38,431 bases of DNA from Frankia nepalensis (GCF_016786325.1 NZ_JADWYU010000128.1:1318-39748); one strand, 5' to 3'; counted from the stretch's first letter, positions 29,027 through 37,555 are shown. Numbers and translations: made by a program. The notes: generated from the letters alone by a model not told the origin.

Positions 29027-30736
29027 TCACGGGAGGAGCCAGCCCTCGGCGTGCAGGTAGGTCAGGACGGCCTCGACGGCCTCCTCCGACGACAGCCGGG
29101 AGATGTCGACGGTGACCTCGGCGTCGGTGGGTTCCTCGTAGGGGCCAGCGCCGCCGGCAGGCTCGGGGGGCGGGCCGGCAGGCGCCTCGCCGTCGAGGCG
29201 TTCACGGTCGCGGGCCTCCCGGACGTCCGGCGGGGCCGACACGTGGACGAGCACGAAACCGGCGCCGGTCGCCTCGACCCGCGCGCGGACCCGGGCGCGC
29301 ACCGACGCGGATGGCGTGATCGACGCGCACACCACGGTGCCGCCGGCGGCGGCGACCTCGGCGGCGACGAAGCCGATCCAGTCCGTGTCGATCTCATGGT
29401 CGGCCCGGGAGGAGCCGAGCCCCGCTGAGAGCGGAGTACCCGCCCCGTCGTCCAGGGCGCCGCCGTCGAGCAGGGTGACGTGCCGGTCGCCGCGTTCGAG
29501 CAGCCGGATGACCAACAGGCGGGCGAGCGTCGACCCTGGGCCGGACGGCCCGGTGAACAGCGCGACGAACCCGCGGGCATACCGCGGCGGGTAGGCGCGG
29601 GCGAGTTCGGCCGCGACGGCGGGCGGTGTCAGCTCGGCCGGGATGGGTCTGCCCGCGGCGAGCAGCGCGGTGAGCTCGGCGCGTTCGGGCGCGCCCAGCG
29701 CCGGGCCGGTGAGGCTGCCCCCGAGACCGTAGAACTCGGCCAGGTGTGCCCGCAGGGTGGCCAGCTCGGCTATCCGGTCCGCCTCGCCCGGCTCGCCGTT
29801 CGGCGCCGCGCCGCGCAGCGGCGTCGCCGTGATCCCCGGCTCGCGCGGGGCCGCGAGCTCGGGACTCGGCACCACCGGGACCAGCACCAGCAAGACGTGC
29901 GCCGGCTGCGAGCCGGTCGGCCTCGGCCCCCGCGCGAGCGGCGTCATGGGCGCGGGCGGTGTCACGCGGCCGAGCGCGGCGGGCCGGGTGGCCTCGGCCG
30001 CGAGCGCCTCGCCGACCAGCGTCGCCTCGGTCGGCCGGACCGGCTCCTCGAGCGCGTCGAGCGCCGCGTGCAGCGCGCGGACCCGCAGGTGATGACGCGG
30101 GTCGGCCGGATCCGTCCCGCCCACCGGCGCGAGCACGACGCACCGCTTGCCCTGCCGGGTGAGCGCCCGGAGGCGGGCGACGTCGGCGGTGTGCAGCAGG
30201 CTGTCGGCCCAGACCGCCCACGGCGCCCGCCCGCCCGGCGTGAGCCAGCCGCGCGCGAGCAGCTCGGCGCGCAGCTCGGCGGGGCGTGGCCGCAGGCCTG
30301 GGTAGTCCGGATGCCGAGGCAGTCGCACCCCCTCGATCCGGCCGACCAGCCGGATCATGCCGGACGGGAGGTCGCCGGCGTCCGCCTCGCCGGACCGGTG
30401 GACGAGGCCGACGCGCAACGCGGCGATCATCGCCCCGTCGCGGTCACGCAGCGCGACCGGATCGCCCGGGCCGAGCCCGGCGCCGGCCTCGTCCGGGACG
30501 AGCAGGGCCGGCAGCCGCAGCCCGTCGCGCAGCGTCTCCTCCGGGTAGCCGGGCGCGGGGCCGAAGGCGCCGAGCAGCAACAGCTCCAGGTCGGCGAGCT
30601 GGGCGAGGGTGAGTCTCAGCGACCGCCAGCCGGCGGAGGCCGCCGTCAGCTCGGCGGCACGGGCCGCGTCGGCCACCGCCGAGGAACCCGACGGCTCACC
30701 CGGCGATCCGCCTGGAGTATGCGTGATGGCGGGCAC
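29027..30736 (-). CDS. degenerate ATP-sulfurylase / APS-kinase-like fusion protein
   Basis: The 569-residue product follows the plan of bifunctional sulfate adenylyltransferase/adenylylsulfate kinases but lacks key residues. Residues about 40-115 match the PUA-like N-terminal domain (LTLAQLADLELLLLGAFGPAPGYPEE, LGPGDPVALRDRDGAMIAALRV). The middle keeps the shape of a sulfurylase (VVLAPVGGTDPADPRHHLRVRALHAALD), but no HxGH nucleotide-binding motif is visible. The C-terminal third matches APS kinase (LLDGGALDD, IGFVAAEVAAAGGTVVCASITPS), yet the P-loop reads GPSGPGST where GxSGxGKST is expected, so the Lys is missing. It may bind nucleotide or sulfate without catalysis. GTG at 30736 is the likely start. 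It is divergent from cysQ, which links it to PAPS metabolism. Confidence 0.72.
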   Translation of the reverse strand: MPAITHTPGGSPGEPSGSSAVADAARAAELTAASAGWRSLRLTLAQLADLELLLLGAFGPAPGYPEETLRDGLRLPALLVPDEAGAGLGPGDPVALRDRDGAMIAALRVGLVHRSGEADAGDLPSGMIRLVGRIEGVRLPRHPDYPGLRPRPAELRAELLARGWLTPGGRAPWAVWADSLLHTADVARLRALTRQGKRCVVLAPVGGTDPADPRHHLRVRALHAALDALEEPVRPTEATLVGEALAAEATRPAALGRVTPPAPMTPLARGPRPTGSQPAHVLLVLVPVVPSPELAAPREPGITATPLRGAAPNGEPGEADRIAELATLRAHLAEFYGLGGSLTGPALGAPERAELTALLAAGRPIPAELTPPAVAAELARAYPPRYARGFVALFTGPSGPGSTLARLLVIRLLERGDRHVTLLDGGALDDGAGTPLSAGLGSSRADHEIDTDWIGFVAAEVAAAGGTVVCASITPSASVRARVRARVEATGAGFVLVHVSAPPDVREARDRERLDGEAPAGPPPEPAGGAGPYEEPTDAEVTVDISRLSSEEAVEAVLTYLHAEGWLLP

Positions 30737-30974
30737 ACCGCGACCGTAGCGGTTACGAAGACATTGCGGAGCGTTGGCAGGCCGGCGTCGGCGGCTCGGA
30801 ACCGCGGCGACGCCGGCCCGTCCGAGGGGGCAGAATCCCTCACGACCACCGCCCCGGCCGGGCAGCGACAGCGGTGGCGGCCGGACGCCACGGGTGGGAG
30901 CCGGCCGCCAGGACCGGCGGCCCGGAGCCGTTCAGGTGATTGGTGGCAGATAACCGCCATAGAATCCGGAGCCG

Positions 30975-31751
30975 ATGACTACCGAGATCACGGATGAGCT
31001 GACCGACGCCGAGCTCGCGAGCCGGCTGGCGACCACGGCCGGGCGCCGGCTGCTCCAGATCCGCGCCGAGGTCGGCTTCGCCGACCCGAAGGCGCTGCGC
31101 GCCGCCGGCGACGCCGGCTCCCAGGAACTGCTGGCCGCTGCCCTCGACCGCTACCGCCCCAAGGACGCGGTGCTGTCCGAGGAGGCCGTCGACGACCCGG
31201 CGCGGCTGTCCGCCGAGCGGGTCTGGATCGTCGACCCACTCGACGGGACCCGGGAGTTCTCCGAGGAGGGCCGGACCGACTGGGCCGTGCACGTGGCGCT
31301 GTGGCGGGCCGGCGCGCTGGTCGCGGGCGCCGTCGCGCTGCCGGGCCTCGGCACCACGCTGTCGACCGCGACCATCACGCCGCCCCCGCCCGCCGAGCCC
31401 GGCCCGCCGCGGCTGGTCGCCAGCCGCACCCGCGCACCCAGGCTGGTCACCGACGTCGCCGAGCGGATCGGCGGCGTGGTCGTCCCGCTGGGCTCCGCCG
31501 GCGCGAAGGCCGCCGCGGTGATCCGCGGCGAGGCGGACGTCTACCTGCACGCCGGCGGCCAGTACGAGTGGGACTCGGCCGCCCCGGTCGCCGTGGCGCT
31601 CGCCGCCGGCCTGCACGCCACTCGCATCGACGGCGCCCCCCTGCGCTACAACCAGCCCGACCCGCTTCTCCCCGACCTCGTCATCTGCCGCCCAGGCCTC
31701 GCCGAAGCGGTCCTGGCCGCCATCCGCGAGTCCGACACAGCCCCGGCCTGA
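30975..31751 (+). CDS. cysQ: 3'(2'),5'-bisphosphate nucleotidase, CysQ type
   Basis: The 258-residue product belongs to the inositol-monophosphatase-like metal-dependent phosphatases. VLSEEAVDD supplies a metal-binding Glu pair, VWIVDPLDGTREFSE is the family signature (DPLDGT), and GGQYEWDSAAPVAVALAAGL carries the C-terminal Asp. The DGTREF variant and YEWDSAAP favour CysQ, which converts PAP (and PAPS) to AMP (and APS), clearing PAP formed by sulfate transfer. It is divergent from the sulfurylase/kinase-like gene. A GC hairpin follows the stop by a few bases. Confidence 0.9.
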   Translation: MTTEITDELTDAELASRLATTAGRRLLQIRAEVGFADPKALRAAGDAGSQELLAAALDRYRPKDAVLSEEAVDDPARLSAERVWIVDPLDGTREFSEEGRTDWAVHVALWRAGALVAGAVALPGLGTTLSTATITPPPPAEPGPPRLVASRTRAPRLVTDVAERIGGVVVPLGSAGAKAAAVIRGEADVYLHAGGQYEWDSAAPVAVALAAGLHATRIDGAPLRYNQPDPLLPDLVICRPGLAEAVLAAIRESDTAPA

Positions 31752-31756
31752 CCCGA

Positions 31757-31772
31757 GGCGGGCGAGCCCGCC
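31757..31772 (+). terminator. short GC hairpin after cysQ
   Basis: GGCGGG and CCCGCC pair around CGAG, starting 5 bp after the cysQ stop. There is no T run, so termination is only suggested by position. The rest of the 280-bp gap to 32031 shows no gene. Confidence 0.35.
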
Positions 31773-32031
31773 GCGCCCGCCCGGCATGGCGCCGACGCGC
31801 GGGCGCGGGCGGCGCCGCGACCACCGCCGGCGACGTCATTCGCGGTCAGGGTCGGCTGGTCTGCTCGGCTCGCCAGCGTCATTCGGCCTACGAGGTAGGC
31901 GTTCCGCGGCCGCGTCACGAGCCTGACGGAAATACCGCGGCGAACCGCCAGGGCGGTTCCTGACCGACTTTGTCCCCTCGCGTTTCGGATAGGGCAAGCT
32001 ATACCGTGACAGGGTCGAAGGGAACCGGGTC

Positions 32032-32307
32032 ATGGCGAACGAGACGGATGCCCTCACAGTCCTGCGGGGCCTCTGGAGCGGCGCGGGCGCCTCGCGTGAA
32101 GAGGTCGAGGCTGCCTGCGGCAACACCAAGGTCTGCCGCAACATGAAGCACGTCAACTTCGAGGCCGCCAACTTCCAGAGCGGGTCGGACACCGGCGCGG
32201 ACCTCGGCGCCGCGTGGCGCGCGAAGCTGGCCCGTGAGGGGAAGCTGCGCCCGGACGCCGGGAGCCTCGGCGACCTGATCAGGTCGAAGGTCGGCAAGCA
32301 GTCGTAG
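32032..32307 (+). CDS. 91-residue protein of unknown function
   Basis: I do not recognise this family. The 91-residue product is soluble: an acidic helical start (ANETDALTVLRGLW), a short middle with two cysteines (ACGNTKVCRNMKHVNFEAANFQ), and a basic helical end (AAWRAKLAREGKLRPDAGSLGDLIRSKVGKQS). There is no signal peptide or membrane span. GAAGGGAACC lies upstream at a suitable distance from the ATG. It ends 93 bp before the MoxR-like ATPase gene, in the same direction, and may be its first operon member, or a separate gene. The codon pattern (G/C in third positions) supports real coding. Confidence 0.72.
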   Translation: MANETDALTVLRGLWSGAGASREEVEAACGNTKVCRNMKHVNFEAANFQSGSDTGADLGAAWRAKLAREGKLRPDAGSLGDLIRSKVGKQS

Positions 32308-32400
32308 AGCCGTGCGCCTTTTCCGACGCCACGCCGTCCCGCGGCCGCCGTCACCCGCCACGCGGCCACGCCGCACCGGATGGATGGAAAAGGCCCGCCC

Positions 32401-33300
32401 TTGAGGGACCGCCCGGCAGACGTCGCTCACCTCACCGAACTGCTCGCCGCCGACGGTTACCTGGCCGACCGCGGTCTCGCCACCGCGGTCTTCCTCGCGC
32501 TGTCGCTGGATCGGCCGCTGCTGCTGGAGGGCGAGGTCGGCGTCGGCAAGACCGAGATCGCGAAAACCCTCGCGACCACTTTCGGCAGGAAGTTGATCCG
32601 TCTGCAGTGCTACGAGGGCATTGACGCGAGCCAGGCGCTGTACGAGTGGGACTACGCCCGCCAGATGCTGCAGATCCGGGCGATGTCGACGCGTGCCGCC
32701 GACGCGCTGGACAGCGGGTACGACGAGGACGCGGCCGTCGACGCCCTGTTCGGGCCGAAGTTCCTGATCGAGCGCCCGCTGCTGGCCGCGGTCCGCGCCG
32801 GCGACGCCGCGGTGCTGCTCATCGATGAGGTGGACCGCGCCGACGACGAGTTCGAGGCGTTCCTGCTCGAGCTGCTCTCCGACTTCCAGCTGACCATCCC
32901 CGAGATCGGGACGATCACCGCTTCCAGTTCGCCGCTGGTGATCCTCACCTCGAACCGCACCCGGGAGCTGCACGACGCGCTCAAACGCCGCTGCCTCTAC
33001 CACTGGGTGGGCTACCCCGGCGCCGCGCGCGAGGTCGAGATCGTGCTGACCCGCGAGCCCGGCGTCGCCCCGGCGCTCGCCCGCAAGGTGGTCGCCGCGG
33101 TGAACCGGTTGCGCGAACTGGATCTCGCCAAGCCGCCCGGCGTCGCCGAGACGATCGACTGGGTACGCACCCTGGGCGTGCTCCGCGCGGGCGAGCTGGA
33201 CGAGCACTCCGCGCTCGACACCCTCGGCGCCGTGGTCAAGGACCGTGACGATCTCGAGCTGGCCCAGGCACGCCTGTCGGAGATCGTCTCCGGTGGCTGA
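32401..33300 (+). CDS. MoxR-family AAA+ ATPase, CoxD-like
   Basis: The 299-residue product is a MoxR-type AAA+ ATPase: Walker A GEVGVGKT at residues 44-51, Walker B VLLIDEVDRAD at about 140-150, sensor-1 VILTSNRTREL, and an arginine-finger region DALKRRCLYHWVGYP. The stretch YLADRGLATAVFLALSLDRPLLLEGEVG is typical of CoxD, which helps mature the CO-dehydrogenase active site. TTG at 32401 is preferred because AAAAGG lies 7 bp upstream; an ATG at 32380 adds seven residues but has no ribosome site. Its stop lies 8 bp inside the VWA gene. No CO-dehydrogenase structural genes are in the window. Confidence 0.9.
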   Translation: MRDRPADVAHLTELLAADGYLADRGLATAVFLALSLDRPLLLEGEVGVGKTEIAKTLATTFGRKLIRLQCYEGIDASQALYEWDYARQMLQIRAMSTRAADALDSGYDEDAAVDALFGPKFLIERPLLAAVRAGDAAVLLIDEVDRADDEFEAFLLELLSDFQLTIPEIGTITASSSPLVILTSNRTRELHDALKRRCLYHWVGYPGAAREVEIVLTREPGVAPALARKVVAAVNRLRELDLAKPPGVAETIDWVRTLGVLRAGELDEHSALDTLGAVVKDRDDLELAQARLSEIVSGG

Positions 33301-34492
33301 CACGGCCCCCGGCGGGCACGGACCCAGCGCGTTCGGGCCCGCCGCCGAGGGCGGCGCCCACCCGGGACGGGATCTCGTCGATGTCCTCGTCGCGTTCGGC
33401 CGGCGGCTGCGGGCGGCCGGTGTGGCCGTTGGCACCGGCGACCTGCGGACCTACTGTGCCGCCGTCGCGCCGCTGGACCCGGGCGACCTGGGCGACCTCT
33501 ACTGGGCCGGGCGGGTCAGCCTGGTGAGCCGCCGGGAGGACCTGGCCGTATACGACCGGGTGTTCCGCCAGTTCTTCCTCGACGAGCCCGACGACGACCT
33601 CGGGAAGCGGATGCCACTCGCGAAGCACGCGCGCGACCAGTTGCGGGCCGCGGTCGAGGTGCCGAGGGCCGACCCGCCCGGCCCCGAACAGCGCGAGGAG
33701 CAACGCGCCGAGCTCGGGCTGGTGGCCTCGGACCTCCAGGTCCTGCGCGCCAAGGCCTTCGCGGACTGCACCGACGACGAGCTCGCGGCGCTGCGCAAGC
33801 TCATCGCCGCGATCCGGCTGACGCCGCCGCGCCGGCGCACCCGCCGGCACGTCCCGGCCCGCCGGGGCCGTGCCCCCGACCCGCGGCGCACCGCCCGCGA
33901 GACGCTGCGCCGCCACGGCGAGCCCCCTCCCCCGCGCCACCGGCGTCCTCGGCTGCGCCCGCGGCGCCTGGTGCTCGTCCTGGACGTCTCCGGCTCGATG
34001 GCCGGCTACTCCCGCAACCTGCTGCAGTTCGCGTACTCGACCACCCGCGCCCTCGACCGGGTCGAGGTCTTCTGCTTCGGCACCCGGCTGACCCGCGTCA
34101 CCCGCGAGCTCGACCACCGTGCCCCCGACGAGGCGCTCGCGCGGGCCGCCCGGACCGTCCTCGACTGGGAGGGCGGCACCCGTGTCGGAGACTGCCTGGA
34201 CCGGTTCGTGCGTGACTGGGGCCGGCGAGGGCTGTCCCGCGGCGCCGTCGTCGTGATCTGCTCGGACGGGCTGGACCGAGGCGACCCCGCGGTGCTGGCG
34301 CACGCGATGGAGCGCCTGAAGCGGCTGTCCCACGCGATCATCTGGATGAACCCGCACCGCGGCGCCGATCCGCGCCACGTGCCCGCCGCACTGGGCATGC
34401 TGGTCGCGGCGCCGCACATCGACCTGTTGCTGTCCGGGCACGACCTGGCCAGCCTGCTGGAGCTCGCGACCGCGCTGCCGCGGCTGCGGTGA
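33293..34492 (+). CDS. VWA domain protein, CoxE-like
   Basis: The 399-residue product pairs with the upstream MoxR ATPase. The N-terminal half is CoxE-like (LVAFGRRLRAAGVAVGTGDLRTYCAAV, LYWAGRVSLVSRREDLAVYDRVFRQFF). A very basic Arg-rich linker (residues about 180-225) precedes the VWA domain, whose MIDAS metal site starts at Asp231 in LVLDVSGSMAG and continues with GGTRVGDCLDRFV and VICSDGLDRGD. MoxR-VWA pairs act as chaperones that load metals or remodel enzyme complexes. GTG at 33293 overlaps the ATPase stop by 8 bp, and the stop overlaps the next start as GTGA, so translation is coupled along the operon. Confidence 0.9.
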   Translation: MADTAPGGHGPSAFGPAAEGGAHPGRDLVDVLVAFGRRLRAAGVAVGTGDLRTYCAAVAPLDPGDLGDLYWAGRVSLVSRREDLAVYDRVFRQFFLDEPDDDLGKRMPLAKHARDQLRAAVEVPRADPPGPEQREEQRAELGLVASDLQVLRAKAFADCTDDELAALRKLIAAIRLTPPRRRTRRHVPARRGRAPDPRRTARETLRRHGEPPPPRHRRPRLRPRRLVLVLDVSGSMAGYSRNLLQFAYSTTRALDRVEVFCFGTRLTRVTRELDHRAPDEALARAARTVLDWEGGTRVGDCLDRFVRDWGRRGLSRGAVVVICSDGLDRGDPAVLAHAMERLKRLSHAIIWMNPHRGADPRHVPAALGMLVAAPHIDLLLSGHDLASLLELATALPRLR

Positions 34493-34821
34493 GACACGCG
34501 GAGACGAGGATGGTCATGCGCTGGAGCGTCGCGTTGGAGGCCGAGGGCGACCGGGAGCTCACCCGCGAGGAGATCGTCGAGCTTGCCGACGCCGTCGCCG
34601 GCCACGGCGGCGTCGCCTCGGGGATCGGGACCACCCGCTACGGGACGCGGCTGGTGGTCGAGGCGGCGAGCAGGGACGAGGCGGTCGAACTCGGGACCGC
34701 CGTCTTCCGCGCGGCGGCGGCGCGGGCGGGGCTGCCCTCGTGGCCAGTGGGTCTCGTCGAGGCGGTCGGCGAGAGCGACGAGACCGAGACCGAGCAGGAC
34801 GGCTGGGTCGCGTTCCGTTGA
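34489..34821 (+). CDS. 110-residue conserved-looking protein of unknown function
   Basis: The GTG at 34489 overlaps the VWA stop (GTGA). The soluble product has a compact alpha/beta core: MRWSVALEAEGDRELTREEIVELADAVAGHGGVASGIGTTRYGTRLVVEAASRDEAVELGTAVFRAAAARAGLPSWPV. The alternation of strands and helices (RWSVALEAEG, ELADAVAGHG, TRLVVEAASRD, AVELGTAVFRAAAARAG) suggests a ferredoxin-like or ACT-like fold of about 85 residues, followed by an acidic tail. ATGs at 34510 and 34516 are alternative starts nearer the core. I assign no function. It belongs to the MoxR/VWA operon by coupling on both sides. Confidence 0.78.
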   Translation: MRHAETRMVMRWSVALEAEGDRELTREEIVELADAVAGHGGVASGIGTTRYGTRLVVEAASRDEAVELGTAVFRAAAARAGLPSWPVGLVEAVGESDETETEQDGWVAFR

Positions 34822-35267
34822 TCCGTCTCGGTTCCCTGGCCGGCTACCCGTTCGAGGGGCCACGCCTCCTCGTCGGCTGGACCGCGCCGGCCGCCGCCGC
34901 CGTGTACGCGGTCCTCTACCGGCCGCGGCCGGACACCCACCCGGAGCAGTACGCCGTCATCTACGCCGGGCACAGCGACAATCTCGCCGCCGAGGGCTTC
35001 CCGTTCCGGCATCCCCGCGCCGGCTGCTGGACGAAGCGCGCCGGCGACCGGTTCAAGGTCTACGTCGCGGTCTACGACCCGCCGGGCGCGCGGGCGGCGC
35101 ATCGCGAGCAGATCACTCAGGAACTTATCGCCGCCTACCGCCCGGGGTGTAACAGCCAGCAATACGACCAGCGCTGGGAACCGGAATGGATCGGCAGCTA
35201 CCAGGCCCCCACCGCCGACCCGCTGACCACCAGAAAACAACCGCCAGGGACCGGACCCACGACCTGA
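34818..35267 (+). CDS. 149-residue protein with GIY-YIG-like features
   Basis: A TTG at 34818 overlaps the previous stop (TTGA), giving 149 residues. Without database help the best reading is a diverged GIY-YIG fold: VYAVLY for the first strand, VIYAGHSDNL for the YIG strand and its usual Ser/Asp turn, a short strand (FKVYVAVYDPPG), and a helix REQITQELIAAYRPGCN carrying the Glu and the closing Asn. The conserved catalytic Arg is not obvious, so nuclease activity is doubtful. It is the last gene of the MoxR/VWA operon. Its final 28 codons have a gap-free counterpart at 37665-37748, 2.5 kb downstream. Confidence 0.7.
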   Translation: MIRLGSLAGYPFEGPRLLVGWTAPAAAAVYAVLYRPRPDTHPEQYAVIYAGHSDNLAAEGFPFRHPRAGCWTKRAGDRFKVYVAVYDPPGARAAHREQITQELIAAYRPGCNSQQYDQRWEPEWIGSYQAPTADPLTTRKQPPGTGPTT

Positions 35268-35374
35268 CCGGGGCGTGGCCGGAGCGTCATTTGCTCCTCG
35301 TCGTCGGCTCGTCATCGGCTAGGCTGCGGCAAACCGCCCGGCACGCTCACGGCCGCCAGCGGCCATAGCGCTGA

Positions 35375-35403
35375 TTGACAGGCACCCAAAGGCGTGCTTT
35401 AAT
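35375..35403 (+). promoter_or_regulatory. near-consensus housekeeping promoter for the secreted protein
   Basis: TTGACA (35375-35380), a 17-bp spacer and TTTAAT (35398-35403) form the best promoter match in the window. It opens an unusually AT-rich 100-bp leader (through AATTTTGAGTCATATTCG) that ends at a GGAG ribosome site, 71 bp before the gene's ATG. Confidence 0.8.
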
Positions 35404-35473
35404 TTTGAGTCATATTCGAAGACTTCTTGAAGAATAGCCAGGAAAATCACATCCAGCGGTTCGGAGTGACTTT

Positions 35474-37555
35474 ATGGTGCGACGAGGTGTCTTCGGCTTC
35501 GGCTTCGGCAGGCGGTCCTTAGTATTTGCGTCCTTGCGCGGCCGGGCGGTTCTGGCGGTCCTTGTGCTCACGCTCGGAATTACTTTTCCGTGGGCGGATC
35601 AGTACCAGGAAGCGGCGCGCGCCGCCACAACCGTCACGACGGTCGAGGACACCGTACGGGGCACCGGTAACAACCAGTTCGAGTACACCGGGACGTGGGT
35701 ACGCTGCGCCGGATGCTCGCCCGCCACGGCCAACTCCAGCTTTTACTACAACTACACGGCCGGCCAGAAGGCGACGCTGCGTTTCACCGGCACACAGGTC
35801 AAGATCTACGGTGTCAAGGAAACGCACGGGGGTATCTCCAGCTTCAGTGTCGACGGCGGCTCGCCCACAGCCGTGGACACCTATGCCGCCTCGTCGTCCG
35901 CGGCCCTCGTCTACACCAGCCCGGTACTGCCCCTGGGCAGCCACACCCTGGTCATGACCAACACCAGCCAACGCAATCCGGCGGCGGACTCCAACACGCT
36001 GTCCATCGACAAGGCCGAGGTCATAGCAGAAACCGGCCCCGCCGCGACTCTGTACGGGAGGGCGGGCACCTTCGGCAACCTGGGCACCACCCTGCCCAGC
36101 GGCCAGTCGCTCCAGACCGCGGCGGTGAGCGGCTGGGGCTTCAACGCCGGCCAGTCGGAGTTCTTCTCGACGCTGGCCGCGAACGGTGAGGTCGTGCTGG
36201 GCACCAACTCCCAGACCGACAACCAGGCCTACCCCACCGCCGACCATATGAGCATCGGAGTGTTCAACCCGTCCGCCAGGACCTTCCGCAACATCGTGGT
36301 GCCGACCTCGACGGGCGCCACCAGCGCCACCAACCCGTTCTACCCGATTGGCGGAGCCAGCGTCGAGACGCTGCTGCCGGTGACGGTCGGCGGGCAGCCG
36401 CGCGTCGCGTTCATCTCACTCGTCGCCTACCACGGCTGGAATATCACGGAGAAGGGCGAGTATCCCTCGCTGGGCTACCTGGACGCCGTCTCGGGCAGCC
36501 TGCAGTACAACGCCGGGCTGTCGAGGACCGCCGGCCAGATCCATGCCGCGGGAGGCCTGGGCGCGGCCGCCTGCCCGCGGCGCGCCAACCTGTTCGGCCA
36601 GCAGGTCGCCGACTGCCGGGGCCTCAGCGAGATGGGCGTGCTGCCGCTGTCGCAGAAGTTCATCGTCACCCAGTACTTCCCGGACACGGCGAACGGCGAG
36701 CACAGCGGCCGGCTCGTGGTACTGGGCACCGACGGCACCGTCGCCGCGAGCTACACGTACCCGAACATCCCCGACGGCAACGGCGGCTACATACAGGTGA
36801 GCCCGCGCGAAGTCGTCGTGGACCCCACCTCCAGCGGCAGCCTGGAGTACTTCACGGTGGTCTTCGACACCAGCACCGGCGGCGCGCAGAGCAGCTTCCC
36901 GCTGCAGGAGTTCGCCTACAACCGCTCGACCAACCAGATCATCCCCGTCTCCAGGCCGGTGCTGTCGGGCCAGACCAACGCCAGCGGCCAGCCCTACCGC
37001 TTCGAGACGGCCACCTACGACGCCCAGGGCAACCTGTGGGCCACCCAGGCCGTGACCAACTCGCTGGCCGGCGGCCCGATCGTGGTCTACGTCAAGAACG
37101 CCGGCAGCCGCAAGCTACAGAACACCTGCGCGGCCGGCGCCAACTGGAACGGCGCGGGCTGGGGCACGACGTGCGCTCCCGACCGCACCGCCGCCGACAC
37201 CAGCAACTACGGCCAGACCCGCAGCTTCACCCAGGACCCGGTCAGCAGGACGATGTTCGCGGCCACGCTCTCGGGTTACCTGCTGCGCGTCAAACAGACC
37301 GGAAGCGGTTCCGGGCTGACCCTCACGACCCTCCCGACCGTCAACCTCGGCCTTGATCAGCTCATTGACCGCAATACGTATCCCATCGGAATACGCAAGG
37401 GTGTGGTCGACGCCCAGAACAGGGCCCTGTACGTACCCGTCGTACAGGTGCAGAATCCGGCGAGCTGCCCCACCTGGCCCGGTTCCACGCCCTGCGCCCC
37501 GCAGCCGCTGGACCAATGGTTGTACCGGTTCGACCTGTCGGCTCTGAGTTCGTGA
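35474..37555 (+). CDS. large secreted protein with N-terminal jelly-roll-like domain
   Basis: The 693-residue product has a Sec-type signal peptide: basic start (VRRGVFGFGFGRRS, RGRAV), hydrophobic core LAVLVLTLGITFPW, and a likely ARA cleavage site near residue 50. Residues about 55-185 form a beta-rich domain (FTGTQVKIYGVKETHGGISSFSVDGG, PLGSHTLVMTNTS) of the kind that binds carbohydrate in secreted hydrolases. The rest is Gly/Ser/Thr/Asn-rich with repeated beta blades (VVLGTNSQTDNQAY, RVAFISLVAYHGW, FETATYDAQGNLWATQAV), suggesting a propeller. I see no catalytic motif. The Asn/Thr/Gln-rich composition and relatively AT-rich start differ from neighbouring genes. It stands alone under a strong promoter, between the 35-kb operon and its duplicated tail. 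Confidence 0.82.
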   Translation: MVRRGVFGFGFGRRSLVFASLRGRAVLAVLVLTLGITFPWADQYQEAARAATTVTTVEDTVRGTGNNQFEYTGTWVRCAGCSPATANSSFYYNYTAGQKATLRFTGTQVKIYGVKETHGGISSFSVDGGSPTAVDTYAASSSAALVYTSPVLPLGSHTLVMTNTSQRNPAADSNTLSIDKAEVIAETGPAATLYGRAGTFGNLGTTLPSGQSLQTAAVSGWGFNAGQSEFFSTLAANGEVVLGTNSQTDNQAYPTADHMSIGVFNPSARTFRNIVVPTSTGATSATNPFYPIGGASVETLLPVTVGGQPRVAFISLVAYHGWNITEKGEYPSLGYLDAVSGSLQYNAGLSRTAGQIHAAGGLGAAACPRRANLFGQQVADCRGLSEMGVLPLSQKFIVTQYFPDTANGEHSGRLVVLGTDGTVAASYTYPNIPDGNGGYIQVSPREVVVDPTSSGSLEYFTVVFDTSTGGAQSSFPLQEFAYNRSTNQIIPVSRPVLSGQTNASGQPYRFETATYDAQGNLWATQAVTNSLAGGPIVVYVKNAGSRKLQNTCAAGANWNGAGWGTTCAPDRTAADTSNYGQTRSFTQDPVSRTMFAATLSGYLLRVKQTGSGSGLTLTTLPTVNLGLDQLIDRNTYPIGIRKGVVDAQNRALYVPVVQVQNPASCPTWPGSTPCAPQPLDQWLYRFDLSALSS

